This document shows, in pieces, positions 1 through 8,022 of a stretch of 44,303 bases of DNA. This stretch comes from Faecalibacillus intestinalis (GTDB lineage Bacteria > Bacillota_I > Bacilli_A > Erysipelotrichales > Coprobacillaceae): assembly GCF_003024685.1 (NCBI RefSeq), contig NZ_PYLQ01000022.1, positions 1 through 44,303 on the forward strand. Direction: 5' to 3'. The notes under the pieces were generated by a model. That model worked only from the letters and a program-made list of their open reading frames with translations, ran no database searches and had not been told where the DNA came from. The stretch's first letter is position 1. Every line of letters begins with the position of its first letter. The position numbers and the translations under genes are program-made.

Positions 1-327
1 AGAAAGGAACTCAATGCAGTAATTAAAAAATTCAAACATACACATGTGGAAGAAAGTATAAGTGTTGCGGTGACGCTTGAACATTGGAAAGAAGAAATAC
101 TCAACTCTTTTACATGGATAAATGACAGACGTATATCTAATGGACCATGTGAAGGTAAAAACAATTATGTAAAGAAGATCTTATCCAATGCAAATGGTAT
201 GTCCAATTTTCAACGTGCAAGAAACAGAATCCTATATTCTCAAAACAAATATGAAACTTACACAATGAATGAACATACAGACAGAATAAAACGTATAGGC
301 AATCCTAGAGGAGCCTACAAAAAATAA
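1..327 (+). CDS. ISL3-family transposase, C-terminal fragment
   Basis: The frame is open from base 1 and runs 108 codons to TAA at 325-327. The N-terminal and central parts are outside the window. The fragment has the pattern of the end of the ISL3 DDE catalytic domain: a stretch around NGPCEGKNN, which carries the last catalytic acidic residue, followed by a basic region ending in FQRARNRILYSQ. Transposases of this family cut and rejoin the ends of their own element, with a zinc-finger N-terminus for end binding. The same family's N-terminus appears at the far right of the window. The family call rests on these motifs and is fairly secure. Whether the full copy is active cannot be judged. 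Confidence 0.8.
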   Translation, partial: RKELNAVIKKFKHTHVEESISVAVTLEHWKEEILNSFTWINDRRISNGPCEGKNNYVKKILSNANGMSNFQRARNRILYSQNKYETYTMNEHTDRIKRIGNPRGAYKK

Positions 328-496
328 AATAAAAATAGAAAACAAATAAAAGGAGGAACACCAGGACCAGACATCATCCTAATTTTCCTCTTAAAAAAGC
401 ACTGAATATTTTAGAGGGAATACTGATTCCACATCAATATCCCCCTTAATAATTTAGAGCGAATTTCGCTAAAGCACTCGATTATTTAGAGCGCCC
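1..496 (+). mobile_element. ISL3-family insertion sequence, 3' end only
   Basis: This is the downstream part of an insertion sequence whose 5' part lies outside the window. It holds the last third of the transposase and then a non-coding end. That end carries three spaced copies of TTTAGAG followed by GG or CG (410-418, 453-461, 485-493) and the 11-mer AGGACCAGACA (363-373). All of these recur inverted at 44005-44124, so this is the right end and that is the left end of the same kind of element. The outer border is inferred at about 496, only a few bases from the stop codon of prfC. I saw no target duplication, because the other side of this copy is missing. Confidence 0.75.
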
Positions 497-501
497 TACT
501 T

Positions 502-2088
502 TTAGTTCTTAGAAAATTCCAATAATTCTAAATCTTTATTTTTATCTTGAGCCCATCTTACGCCCCAATCATTAGTGAACAATAATAATGGTTGCCCTTT
601 TAAATCTTGAACTTTTCTTGTATCAGATGAAAGATTTAATGATTTTAAATCAGTTCCTTCTTTGACCCATCTTATATATTGATAAGGTAGAGGAGATTTA
701 TAAATTTCAACATTGTATTCATTCTTTAAACGATGTTCTAAAACTTCAAATTGTAAAACACCAACAACTCCTACAATAATTTCTTCCATACCGCCACCTA
801 ATTCAGTAAAGATTTGGATTGCTCCTTCTTTTGCAATTTGTTCAACCCCTTTAACAAATTGTTTTCTTTTCATCGTATCTTTATTACGAATCATTGCAAA
901 ATGCTCTGGTGCAAATGTTGGAATTCCTTCAAAAGCAAAATGCTTTTTACCTGTTGTAATAGTATCTCCAATAGAGAAAATACCTGGATCAAAAACACCA
1001 ATGACATCTCCTGCATAAGCTTCATTTACTTCACTACGTTCATCTGCCATTAATTGTTTTGACTGATTTAATTTGATTTTTTTCTTACCTTGATAATGAT
1101 AAACTTCCATTCCTTTTTCAAATTTACCAGAACAAATTCTAAAGAATGCCATTCTATCACGATGTCTAGCATTCATGTTCGCTTGAATTTTGAAAACAAA
1201 AGCTGAGAAATTTTCTTGATAAGGATCAATCACTTCACCATCTGCCATTCTAGGAGTTGGTGGGGTTGTCATATTTAAGAAATGTTTTAAAAATGGTTCA
1301 ATCCCAAAGTTAGTAAGAGCCGATCCAAAACATACAGGTGATAACGTACCAGCACGTACAGCTTCTAAACTAAATTCATTTCCTGCCATATCTAATAATT
1401 CAATATCTTCTTGTAATTTATCATAAAGTTCATCTTCCACATACTCTTTTAATTTTGGATCATCTGCTTTTAAAATTTCTGTTTCAACTTCTTTTTTTCC
1501 ACCATCTACAGGAATAAAACGAATGACTTCTTGATCATTTCTTTCATAAACTCCTGCAAAACGTTTTCCAGAACCAATTGGCCAGTTAACAGGACAAGTT
1601 TCAATTCCTAATTCTTGTTCAATTTCTTCCATTAATTCATAAGGATCTCTTGCTTCTCTATCCATCTTATTAATAAAAGTGAAAATTGGAATATGTCTCA
1701 TTGTACATACTTTAAATAACTTACGTGTTTGATCTTCGACCCCTTTACTCGCATCAATGACCATGACTGCACAATCCGCTGCCATTAAAGTACGATATGT
1801 ATCTTCTGAGAAGTCTTGATGCCCTGGAGTATCAAGAATATTAATACAATATCCTTGGTAATTAAATTGTAATACTGAAGAGGTAACTGAAATCCCTCTT
1901 TGTTTTTCAATTTCCATCCAGTCACTTGTCGCATGCTTACTATTTTTCTTTCCTTTAACAGTTCCTGCTTGTTGGATGGCTCCTCCATAGAGTAAGAACT
2001 TTTCTGTTAAAGTTGTTTTACCAGCATCCGGATGGGAAATAATCGCAAATGTTCTTCTTTTTTCTATTTGTTGTCTTAAATCTTCCAT
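502..2088 (-). CDS. prfC: Peptide chain release factor 3 (RF3 GTPase)
   Basis: RF3 is a cytoplasmic translational GTPase that removes RF1 or RF2 from the ribosome after peptide release. The 528 residues match the usual family length. The G1 loop is at residues 18-26 (SHPDAGKTT), G3 at 86-90 (DTPGH) and G4 at 140-143 (NKMD). After these come the RF3-type domain 2 and a C-terminal domain containing GGMEEIIVGVVG and LQFEVLEHRL. The start ATG at 2088 follows a good GGGAGGA ribosome site. The gene appears to be transcribed alone. The ISL3 fragment ends right behind its stop codon, so any native terminator has probably been displaced. The assignment is firm; EF-G-like proteins are longer. Confidence 0.96.
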   Translation of the reverse strand: MEDLRQQIEKRRTFAIISHPDAGKTTLTEKFLLYGGAIQQAGTVKGKKNSKHATSDWMEIEKQRGISVTSSVLQFNYQGYCINILDTPGHQDFSEDTYRTLMAADCAVMVIDASKGVEDQTRKLFKVCTMRHIPIFTFINKMDREARDPYELMEEIEQELGIETCPVNWPIGSGKRFAGVYERNDQEVIRFIPVDGGKKEVETEILKADDPKLKEYVEDELYDKLQEDIELLDMAGNEFSLEAVRAGTLSPVCFGSALTNFGIEPFLKHFLNMTTPPTPRMADGEVIDPYQENFSAFVFKIQANMNARHRDRMAFFRICSGKFEKGMEVYHYQGKKKIKLNQSKQLMADERSEVNEAYAGDVIGVFDPGIFSIGDTITTGKKHFAFEGIPTFAPEHFAMIRNKDTMKRKQFVKGVEQIAKEGAIQIFTELGGGMEEIIVGVVGVLQFEVLEHRLKNEYNVEIYKSPLPYQYIRWVKEGTDLKSLNLSSDTRKVQDLKGQPLLLFTNDWGVRWAQDKNKDLELLEFSKN

Positions 2089-2253
2089 TGCATCCTCCCA
2101 TAATTTATATTTATTTTTTTATCTTTTATTTCAACAGTACAATTATTACCACAAAATGAACAGAATTACTACTATTATTTAATAAAAAAGAAAGCCCACT
2201 CCCTATAATTACCTCTTTTAAATAATATATAATAGAAATCTTTTTTACTAATT
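2089..2253. other. Intergenic region between prfC and the aminopeptidase terminator
   Basis: This very AT-rich stretch must hold the prfC promoter on the minus strand. I could not choose a single convincing -35/-10 pair. No open frame, tRNA or repeat is visible. Confidence 0.4.
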
Positions 2254-2276
2254 AAAAAGTGGGGAGCAATCCCCAC
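2254..2276 (-). terminator. Rho-independent terminator after the M29 aminopeptidase gene
   Basis: On the minus strand the sequence reads GTGGGG, a 6-base loop, then CCCCAC and a run of five T. It lies 7 bases after the aminopeptidase stop codon and ends the three-gene operon. Confidence 0.85.
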
Positions 2277-2282
2277 AGATCA

Positions 2283-3518
2283 TTAAAATACAAAATTTCC
2301 ATTTTCAAAGATTTTTACATGACTGCCATCTTCTAAAATACCATCAATCATTAAATCTTCTGTCCCCATCATAAAATCAACATGAACTAAAGAATCATTG
2401 ACCCCTTTTTCAAACAATTCTTTTTTATCCATATCAATCCCACCTTTAATACATTCAGAAAATCCAATACCTAAAGCCATATGACATGAAGCATTTTCAT
2501 CATATAAAGTATTATAAAATAATGTTTTTAATTCATTAATTGGTGAATGATAAGGAATTAAAGCAACTTCACCTAAATGTTTACTTCCTTCATCACTATC
2601 AATAATTCCTTTTAAAACCTCATATCCTTCTTTAGCTCCAAAATCAATCACTTGACCATCTTTAAAACGTAAATAAAATTCATCAACAATATTTCCACCA
2701 TAACTTAAAGGTAAAGAACTAAAAACAATTCCTTCTACATCATCCTTATTAGGTGATGTAAAGATTTCTTCTGTTGGTATATTAGGAAAATTATAAACAC
2801 CATTTTTTAAATAACTTCCCCCACCAGCAAATAAATAATCATCATTCAAACCAATTGTAATTTCAGTCCCTTTACTATTTTTATAATAAAGTTTCTTTAA
2901 ATTTAGACCATTTAAATAATTAACACGTTTTTCAAAAGAACGACGATGTTGATTCCATAATTCGACAGGATCATGTTCATCATCAATCTTAGCTGCTTTA
3001 AAAATAGCATTCCATAAACTATCTAACGCTTCTTGATTTGACATATCAGGATAAACTTTATTCGCCCATTTTTGCGTAGCTCCACCTACGATACACCAAG
3101 CATTTGTCATATTATCGGATAAATCAAAATATGTCTTACATGCCTTTTTAACTGCTCTTTGCCAATTAGAAATCTTTTTAGGTTCAATACCTGCAAGCAT
3201 TTCAGGATCTTCATCATCAACATAAAGAAAACAAGCATTCATTAACGCATAATCATTTCTAAAAGATGAAAACCAAGTAGGTACGTGATTAAAATCTTCT
3301 ACTTCCATATTTTCATATTTCATACGTGTGACTTCTTCATCACTATAATGAACAACAACTTCTTTAGCACCTACAAGATAAGCTTGTTTAGTAACCTCTC
3401 TTACAAGTTGATAACTTTCAATAGATGCACTAATGACAACGGTTTGTTTTTCTTGAACATTCAAACCTGATTGAACAATTAATCTTGCATATTTTTCTAA
3501 TTTTGTTTCAAAACTCAT
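2283..3518 (-). CDS. M29-family aminopeptidase (AmpS/PepS type)
   Basis: This is a cytoplasmic metallo-aminopeptidase that removes N-terminal residues from peptides. Its 411 residues match the AmpS/PepS length. Recognisable M29 blocks are PTEEIFTSPNKDDVEG, LGEVALIPYHSPIN, FYNTLYDENASCHMALG and VHVDFMMGTEDLMIDG. These contain the Glu, His and Asp residues used for binding the two metals in the family. The start codon overlaps the stop of the upstream Sel1 gene as ATGA (3515-3518), so translation is probably coupled. It is the last gene of the EIIB-like/Sel1/aminopeptidase operon. The family call is firm. The exact substrate preference (Arg/Ser versus broad) is not visible in sequence. Confidence 0.93.
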   Translation of the reverse strand: MSFETKLEKYARLIVQSGLNVQEKQTVVISASIESYQLVREVTKQAYLVGAKEVVVHYSDEEVTRMKYENMEVEDFNHVPTWFSSFRNDYALMNACFLYVDDEDPEMLAGIEPKKISNWQRAVKKACKTYFDLSDNMTNAWCIVGGATQKWANKVYPDMSNQEALDSLWNAIFKAAKIDDEHDPVELWNQHRRSFEKRVNYLNGLNLKKLYYKNSKGTEITIGLNDDYLFAGGGSYLKNGVYNFPNIPTEEIFTSPNKDDVEGIVFSSLPLSYGGNIVDEFYLRFKDGQVIDFGAKEGYEVLKGIIDSDEGSKHLGEVALIPYHSPINELKTLFYNTLYDENASCHMALGIGFSECIKGGIDMDKKELFEKGVNDSLVHVDFMMGTEDLMIDGILEDGSHVKIFENGNFVF

Positions 3519-5491
3519 TTTTCCACCTCTAATTTATCTAATTCCTTTTGTGCTTCAAGATATCCTTCTTGAAGTGCTAATTGATAATATTCTTTAGCTT
3601 TTTCTAAATCTTTAGAAATACCATCACCATAATGATACATATAACCTAGCATAAAGCTTGCTTTTGAATAATGATAATGACTAGCTTGTTGATAATATTG
3701 CATTGCTTTATGCTTATCTTCTTTTTGTCCTATCCCATAAAAGAACCATCTACCTAAATGATAAAAACCTTCTCTATTTTGTTTTTGACAAGCTAATAAA
3801 TAATATTCATAAGCCATCTGATAATCTTTTTCTACATAAATTCCATTTTCTAAATAATAAGCATATTTTACAAGTGCTGGTGAATAACCTTTTTTTGCAC
3901 TTCTTAAAAGATAATCAAGCATTTCCTCTTTACTGACTTCTATTCCTTGTTCACCATAAAGTGCTAATTGATACAAAGACTGTTCCTCATCTTCTTTTAA
4001 AATTGCTAATTTAAAATGTTGAATTGCTTGTTGATCATCGTGTTTTTCTTTAAAATACTGTCCTATTAAATAAGCTGCAACAGGATACTGATCTTCTATT
4101 TTAATTAAGCCAGCAATTCCTTTTTCCTTATCCTGTAAAACACCCTTTCCTTCTAAATAACAAACACCTAAATAATAAAACGCTTCTCTTTCTCCAAGAT
4201 TGGCTGCTTTTTGATAAGCTTCAAAAGACTTCTTTTCATCTTTAACAGTTCCAATTCCTTGACCATAGTAATAAGCCACAGCCAACGTTGATTGTCCATC
4301 TCCTTGATGACTCGCTTTTAAATACCAATAAAAACTATTTTTTTCACTTTCTGGATATTCACTATGCATTTCATAAAAATACCCTAAACAAAATTGCGCA
4401 TTCATATAGCCCATATTCGCTGCTTTTAAATAATATTCTAAAGCTTTTTGACTATCTTTTTCTATCCCTCTACCAAATTCATAACAGGTTGCCATCGCTG
4501 TGATTGCTACTTCTAAACCATCTTTTGCTGCTTCTTGATACCAATGAAAAGCTTTTGGATAATTTTCATTGCAACCGTAACCCAAATCATAAAAACGTCC
4601 TAATTTATATTTAGCAAGACTATTCCCTTCATAAGCAGCTTTTTCATAATAATGTAAAGCTCTTTGATAATCCTGTCTTGTTCCTTGACCATATTCATAA
4701 CATTCACCTAGAGCACAAATCGCATCATTATGTCCTAAGGCTGCTGCTTCTTCATAACGTAAAAAAGCTTCCTCTAGATCCTGAATTACACCATACCCAT
4801 TTTGTAAAAAATAAGCCGTTGAAAATAAAGATCTTGGAAATCCTTCATCGACTCCTAAAGAATAAAGTTCAAAAGCTTTTTCATAATCTTGGTCAACATC
4901 TATCCCATATTCATAAAAATAAGCAAGATTACAAGAAGCAACAACATTACCTAAATCACTTGCTAGACGATAATATGTCATGGCCATTTGATTACTTTGT
5001 TTGACCCCTTGTCCTTTTTCATACATATAACCTAACACACATAAACAATCAGAATCTTCACATTCTTCTCCTAAATGGAAACATTCTAATGCTTGATCAT
5101 ATTTTTTTTGGTCATAATAATATAATCCTACTTGATAATATTGATCAGGTGTTAATTCTTCTAAATCTAATTCATCATAATGATGATTATAAGTAAGTGC
5201 ACATAAATCAATTCCTATCACTTGATGTTCTTCATTTTCTATCAAATATTGTTCAAATTCATGATAATCTTCATAAGTTTCCATCATCATTTGAATGGAA
5301 TCTACTTGTTGTTGTAATTCATCAATACTTGCATGATGTGAATAAATAGAAATTAATTTAATATAGGCAACTGATTGTTGATAATCATCTTTTTTTACAC
5401 GAATTAAAGTTTCTAATTCATAATCATTTAGAATTTCATCAATATAATAATGATGAAAAAAAGGTTCATATAAGTGAATTCTTTCTTTCAT
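3515..5491 (-). CDS. Sel1-repeat (TPR-like) protein, cytoplasmic
   Basis: This 658-residue protein consists almost wholly of about 14 Sel1-like repeats of some 36 residues. Each has the pattern A-x2-x-LGxxYxxGxGVxxDxxKAxxYYxxAA. It has no signal peptide or membrane segment, unlike most secreted Sel1 proteins. Such solenoids act as scaffolds or adaptors; the partner is unknown. Residues 1-100 are a helical, acidic region without clear repeats. I set the start at ATG 5491, behind a strong GGGGGTGAAGGT ribosome site. An ATG 14 codons upstream (5533) would overlap the preceding gene and has no such site. The stop overlaps the aminopeptidase start. Confident as a Sel1 protein, unknown as to role. 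Confidence 0.9.
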   Translation of the reverse strand: MKERIHLYEPFFHHYYIDEILNDYELETLIRVKKDDYQQSVAYIKLISIYSHHASIDELQQQVDSIQMMMETYEDYHEFEQYLIENEEHQVIGIDLCALTYNHHYDELDLEELTPDQYYQVGLYYYDQKKYDQALECFHLGEECEDSDCLCVLGYMYEKGQGVKQSNQMAMTYYRLASDLGNVVASCNLAYFYEYGIDVDQDYEKAFELYSLGVDEGFPRSLFSTAYFLQNGYGVIQDLEEAFLRYEEAAALGHNDAICALGECYEYGQGTRQDYQRALHYYEKAAYEGNSLAKYKLGRFYDLGYGCNENYPKAFHWYQEAAKDGLEVAITAMATCYEFGRGIEKDSQKALEYYLKAANMGYMNAQFCLGYFYEMHSEYPESEKNSFYWYLKASHQGDGQSTLAVAYYYGQGIGTVKDEKKSFEAYQKAANLGEREAFYYLGVCYLEGKGVLQDKEKGIAGLIKIEDQYPVAAYLIGQYFKEKHDDQQAIQHFKLAILKEDEEQSLYQLALYGEQGIEVSKEEMLDYLLRSAKKGYSPALVKYAYYLENGIYVEKDYQMAYEYYLLACQKQNREGFYHLGRWFFYGIGQKEDKHKAMQYYQQASHYHYSKASFMLGYMYHYGDGISKDLEKAKEYYQLALQEGYLEAQKELDKLEVEK

Positions 5492-5519
5492 ACCTTCACC
5501 CCCAATACAACTTGGAACG

Positions 5520-5867
5520 TTATTTCTTTTCATTTACTATTCTACTGATTTCATCAGAGAACTTTCCTAAAATAACAGTAACTTTGCCTGTAGCTTGAAT
5601 AACACCACTTGCACCTAATTCTTTTAAAACATTTACTTTTACTAAATCATCATTTTCTACAAAGAAACGTACTTTACTTCCTTGACTTTGGCTCTCTTTA
5701 ATATTATCAATACCCCCTAAAGCATGGATTAAAGCTTCTAAATCAATAGGAATATCTTTTAAAGTAACTTCTTTAGGTTTTTTATTTTTTAATACCTTTG
5801 CAAAAATAAACCATACTCCAACAATTACAATAATTGCAATTAAAACATAAATAAAATAATCTGACAT
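5520..5867 (-). CDS. Membrane-anchored EIIB-like protein lacking the phosphorylatable cysteine
   Basis: The 115 residues begin with one hydrophobic helix (about 5-25), then a short basic linker, then a domain of about 75 residues. That domain resembles the glucose-family EIIB domain of the sugar phosphotransferase system: IDLEALIHALGGIDNI, then VRFFV, then LKELGASGVIQATGKVTVILG. In true EIIB the motif after LGGxxNI is xxCxTRLR. Here the cysteine position is a glutamine, and the protein has no cysteine at all. It therefore cannot carry phosphate in the usual way and may instead sense or bind something. It is first in an operon with the Sel1 protein and the aminopeptidase, and its end lies 28 bases from the Sel1 start. 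Confidence 0.8.
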   Translation of the reverse strand: MSDYFIYVLIAIIVIVGVWFIFAKVLKNKKPKEVTLKDIPIDLEALIHALGGIDNIKESQSQGSKVRFFVENDDLVKVNVLKELGASGVIQATGKVTVILGKFSDEISRIVNEKK

Positions 5868-5908
5868 ATCTATTTCCTTTCTTAATAAACATTTTCTTTT
5901 ATGATATA

Positions 5909-5941
5909 TTTATAGTATACTATAAATCACTAGGGGTGACA
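5909..5941. promoter_or_regulatory. Divergent promoter region with an 18-bp perfect palindrome
   Basis: TTTATAGTATACTATAAA at 5909-5926 is a perfect palindrome. Its two halves each supply a -10 sequence TATACT (plus strand 5916-5921; minus strand 5919-5914). On the minus strand TTGTCA (5941-5936) lies 16 bases upstream of the -10, which makes a good promoter for the EIIB-like operon. On the plus strand the same palindrome would start the SEDS gene about 16 bases before its ATG, with AGGGGTG as ribosome site. The palindrome may also be an operator. Confidence 0.55.
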
Positions 5942-5943
5942 AA

Positions 5944-7137
5944 ATGAAAAAATATTTAGATTCTACAATTTGTTGGCCACTTGCCATCATTTTATTTATT
6001 CTATGTCTTATTAGTTGTTATACAATTAAATGTGCAGCTGGTTATATTACTTATCCCAATCCTACAGGCTATTGGAGTAAACAACTCCTTTATTATATGA
6101 TTGGTGTCGGTTTGATTTTTTTAATCAATCGTTTTGGAAATGATCGAATTTATTCGGGAATGTGGATTTTTTATGGAATCTTGATTGTCTTTTTAGTCGG
6201 TCTTGTTATTCAAAGATTTGCTATTTATAAATTAGGAATGCATATCATTCCCTTTGCAAAAGATCTAAATGGTGCCACATCATGGTATAACTTTCCAGGA
6301 TTTTCATTCCAACCTTCTGAATTTATGAAAGTTGTAATGATTATATGTATGTCTAAAACTGTTTCTTTACATAATGAAAAATATTTAATTCATACATTTG
6401 ATACCGATTTACAGTTAATTGGTCGTGTAGCAGCTATTTCTCTACCACCAATGATTCTAACTTATTTACAAAATGATGCTGGTGTTACTTTGATTATGGC
6501 TTTTTCAGTGGTTGTTATTTTATTTGCATCAGGAATTAATAAGAAATGGTATATTGTAGGATTTGCTTGTTTAGCAGTTGTTCTTGTGATTTTTACTTAC
6601 TTATTTATTTATCGTCAAGATATATTTTCTTCAATTATCACAGGACATAAACTTGATCGTTTTTATGGCTGGGTCGATCCTGAAGGAACTTATCAAAATC
6701 AAGGATACCAACTTTATAATGCGATGATGGCTTATGGAACAGCTGGGCTTTTTGGTCATGGATTTGACACAGTGATTATTTCTTTACAAGAAGCTCATAC
6801 AGACTTCATCTTTTCTGTTATTACTTTAGGCTTTGGATTCGTGGGAGCCATCATTACGCTCATTGCTATACTCGCGTTAGATGTTTGTATTTTGTATGTT
6901 GGTTTAAAAGCAACGCATCAAAGTGATAAATATTTTATTGCTGGTATTTTTGGATGTATGATTTTCCAACAATTTTGGAACATCGCTATGATTTTAGGAA
7001 TACTCCCTATCACTGGTATCACATTACCGTTTCTTTCATATGGTGGGTCTTCACTTTTATCTTACATGATTGCAATTGGAATGTGTTTTGATATCCATCG
7101 CCAAACAAGTATCGCTAAATATAATCAAATAGATTAA
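5944..7137 (+). CDS. SEDS-family peptidoglycan glycosyltransferase (RodA/FtsW-like)
   Basis: SEDS proteins polymerise lipid II into glycan strands in the membrane, together with a class B penicillin-binding protein. This 397-residue protein has about ten membrane segments. It shows the family signatures NGATSW...FQPSEFMK (about 115-135), QNDAGVTL, HTDFIFSV with the extracytoplasmic catalytic aspartate, and the C-terminal LPITGITLPFLSYGGSS. RodA is more likely than FtsW from the TDFIF block. The usual acidic pair just after HTDFIFxV is replaced by TLG, which is unusual. The start ATG follows AGGGGTGAC. It is a single gene, divergent from the EIIB-like operon, with its own terminator. Confidence 0.88.
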   Translation: MKKYLDSTICWPLAIILFILCLISCYTIKCAAGYITYPNPTGYWSKQLLYYMIGVGLIFLINRFGNDRIYSGMWIFYGILIVFLVGLVIQRFAIYKLGMHIIPFAKDLNGATSWYNFPGFSFQPSEFMKVVMIICMSKTVSLHNEKYLIHTFDTDLQLIGRVAAISLPPMILTYLQNDAGVTLIMAFSVVVILFASGINKKWYIVGFACLAVVLVIFTYLFIYRQDIFSSIITGHKLDRFYGWVDPEGTYQNQGYQLYNAMMAYGTAGLFGHGFDTVIISLQEAHTDFIFSVITLGFGFVGAIITLIAILALDVCILYVGLKATHQSDKYFIAGIFGCMIFQQFWNIAMILGILPITGITLPFLSYGGSSLLSYMIAIGMCFDIHRQTSIAKYNQID

Positions 7138-7165
7138 AGCTGTAACACAAAGTACAGCTTTTTTT
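7137..7165 (+). terminator. Terminator of the SEDS gene
   Basis: AAGCTGTA, an 8-base loop, TACAGCTT and seven T. The stem begins at the last base of the stop codon. Confidence 0.9.
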
Positions 7166-7224
7166 GTGCAAATATGTCAATTATGTTAAAATAAACCGAA
7201 TTGTATAAAGAAACGGAGATTAGT

Positions 7225-7859
7225 ATGACAAAAAAAAGAGATGGATCTTCATCAACAAAATCGTTTTTCAATTAAAATCAATAAAATACTTCAAGATAAA
7301 AAAGATAACCAACAATTTTTAAAATTAATTGCCCCTAAATATATGGGCGTTTATGTCGTTGACTTAAAAAAGATATCTTCCGTGATATTATAGGTCCTTC
7401 CTATTTTTTAAAACTTGGAAAAGAACAACATAATTGTTTTTCTGTAACAATGAAACTTTATAATAGTCTATATATTAGCGAAAACAATCAACAAAATGTT
7501 ACTCAATTTATTAATTACAACACTATTATCGAAAAACTTTCTAAAGATAAAAACATTGAACAAAAATACAGAAAAAAGATGGCACACTCGTTAAAATATC
7601 TAGTGAACCCTACTCATAAGATCCTAAAGATAAAGATCTTACTATTTGGATGTTTACCAATGAAAATAGTGCAGATGCTGTCTATGGTTCATTAGATGAA
7701 GCTAGATGGTCTATGGAATGTGATGAAAATGGAAATGTCCTTTCTATTTGGTGGAATGAAGGAACTTGTCATTTAATGGGCTATGACTACGATAAAGAAC
7801 ACTTTCAAACATTACCTCCATTTACCCATCTTCACGATAAGATTCAACAATTGCGATAA
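7225..7859 (+). pseudogene. Decayed gene of unknown function (about 210 codons), at least four lesions
   Basis: ATG 7225 follows a good ACGGAGAT site, but the reading frame is broken repeatedly. Pieces that fit one protein are KEMDLHQQNRFSIKIN to VYVVDLKK (7235-7371), then KDIFRDIIGPSYFLKLGKEQ to KYRKK (about 7369-7577), then DGTLVKISSEPYS (7578-7616), an in-frame TAA (7617-7619), and DPKDKDLTIWMFTNENS to HDKIQQLR (7620-7859). Each of the three frame changes falls at a run of six to eight A (7230-7237, 7366-7371, 7572-7577). The protein has no signal or membrane segment, and I do not recognise the family. VYVVDLKKDIFRDIIG recalls the linker segments of PAS/GGDEF signalling proteins, but this is weak. 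A terminator follows directly. Confidence 0.75.
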
Positions 7860-7860
7860 A

Positions 7861-7890
7861 AGAGGTATTTGGACGACCTCTATTATTTTT
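7861..7890 (+). terminator. Terminator of the decayed gene
   Basis: AGAGGT, a 9-base loop, ACCTCT, then a T-rich tail, directly after the final stop codon. Its survival supports a former working gene upstream. Confidence 0.75.
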
Positions 7891-7966
7891 TACAACTTTT
7901 ACAAACATAACATCACCATCCTATACTACACAAAAAGAAATATTAGATACTATTATAAAAAAAGGA

Positions 7967-8010
7967 TAAAAATAAAAAGACATGAACCTAAGATTATATC
8001 TTAAGTTCAT
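7967..8010 (-). terminator. Terminator of the pseudouridine synthase/NAD kinase operon
   Basis: On the minus strand ATGAAC-x-TAAGAT pairs with ATCTTA-x-GTTCAT across a 3-base loop (7982-8010). A T-rich tail follows (7967-7980). Confidence 0.8.
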
Positions 8011-8022
8011 GCCATTGGGAGA

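Noticed and set aside
410-493. Repeated TTTAGAG units as a possible CRISPR array
   Set aside because: The repeats are only 7-12 bases, few, unevenly spaced and match inverted units at the other element end, so they are insertion-sequence termini.
7617-7619. Stop-codon readthrough or programmed frameshifting in the gene at 7225-7859
   Set aside because: Three shifts plus one stop in one short gene, without a slippery heptamer and hairpin arrangement, fit decay much better.
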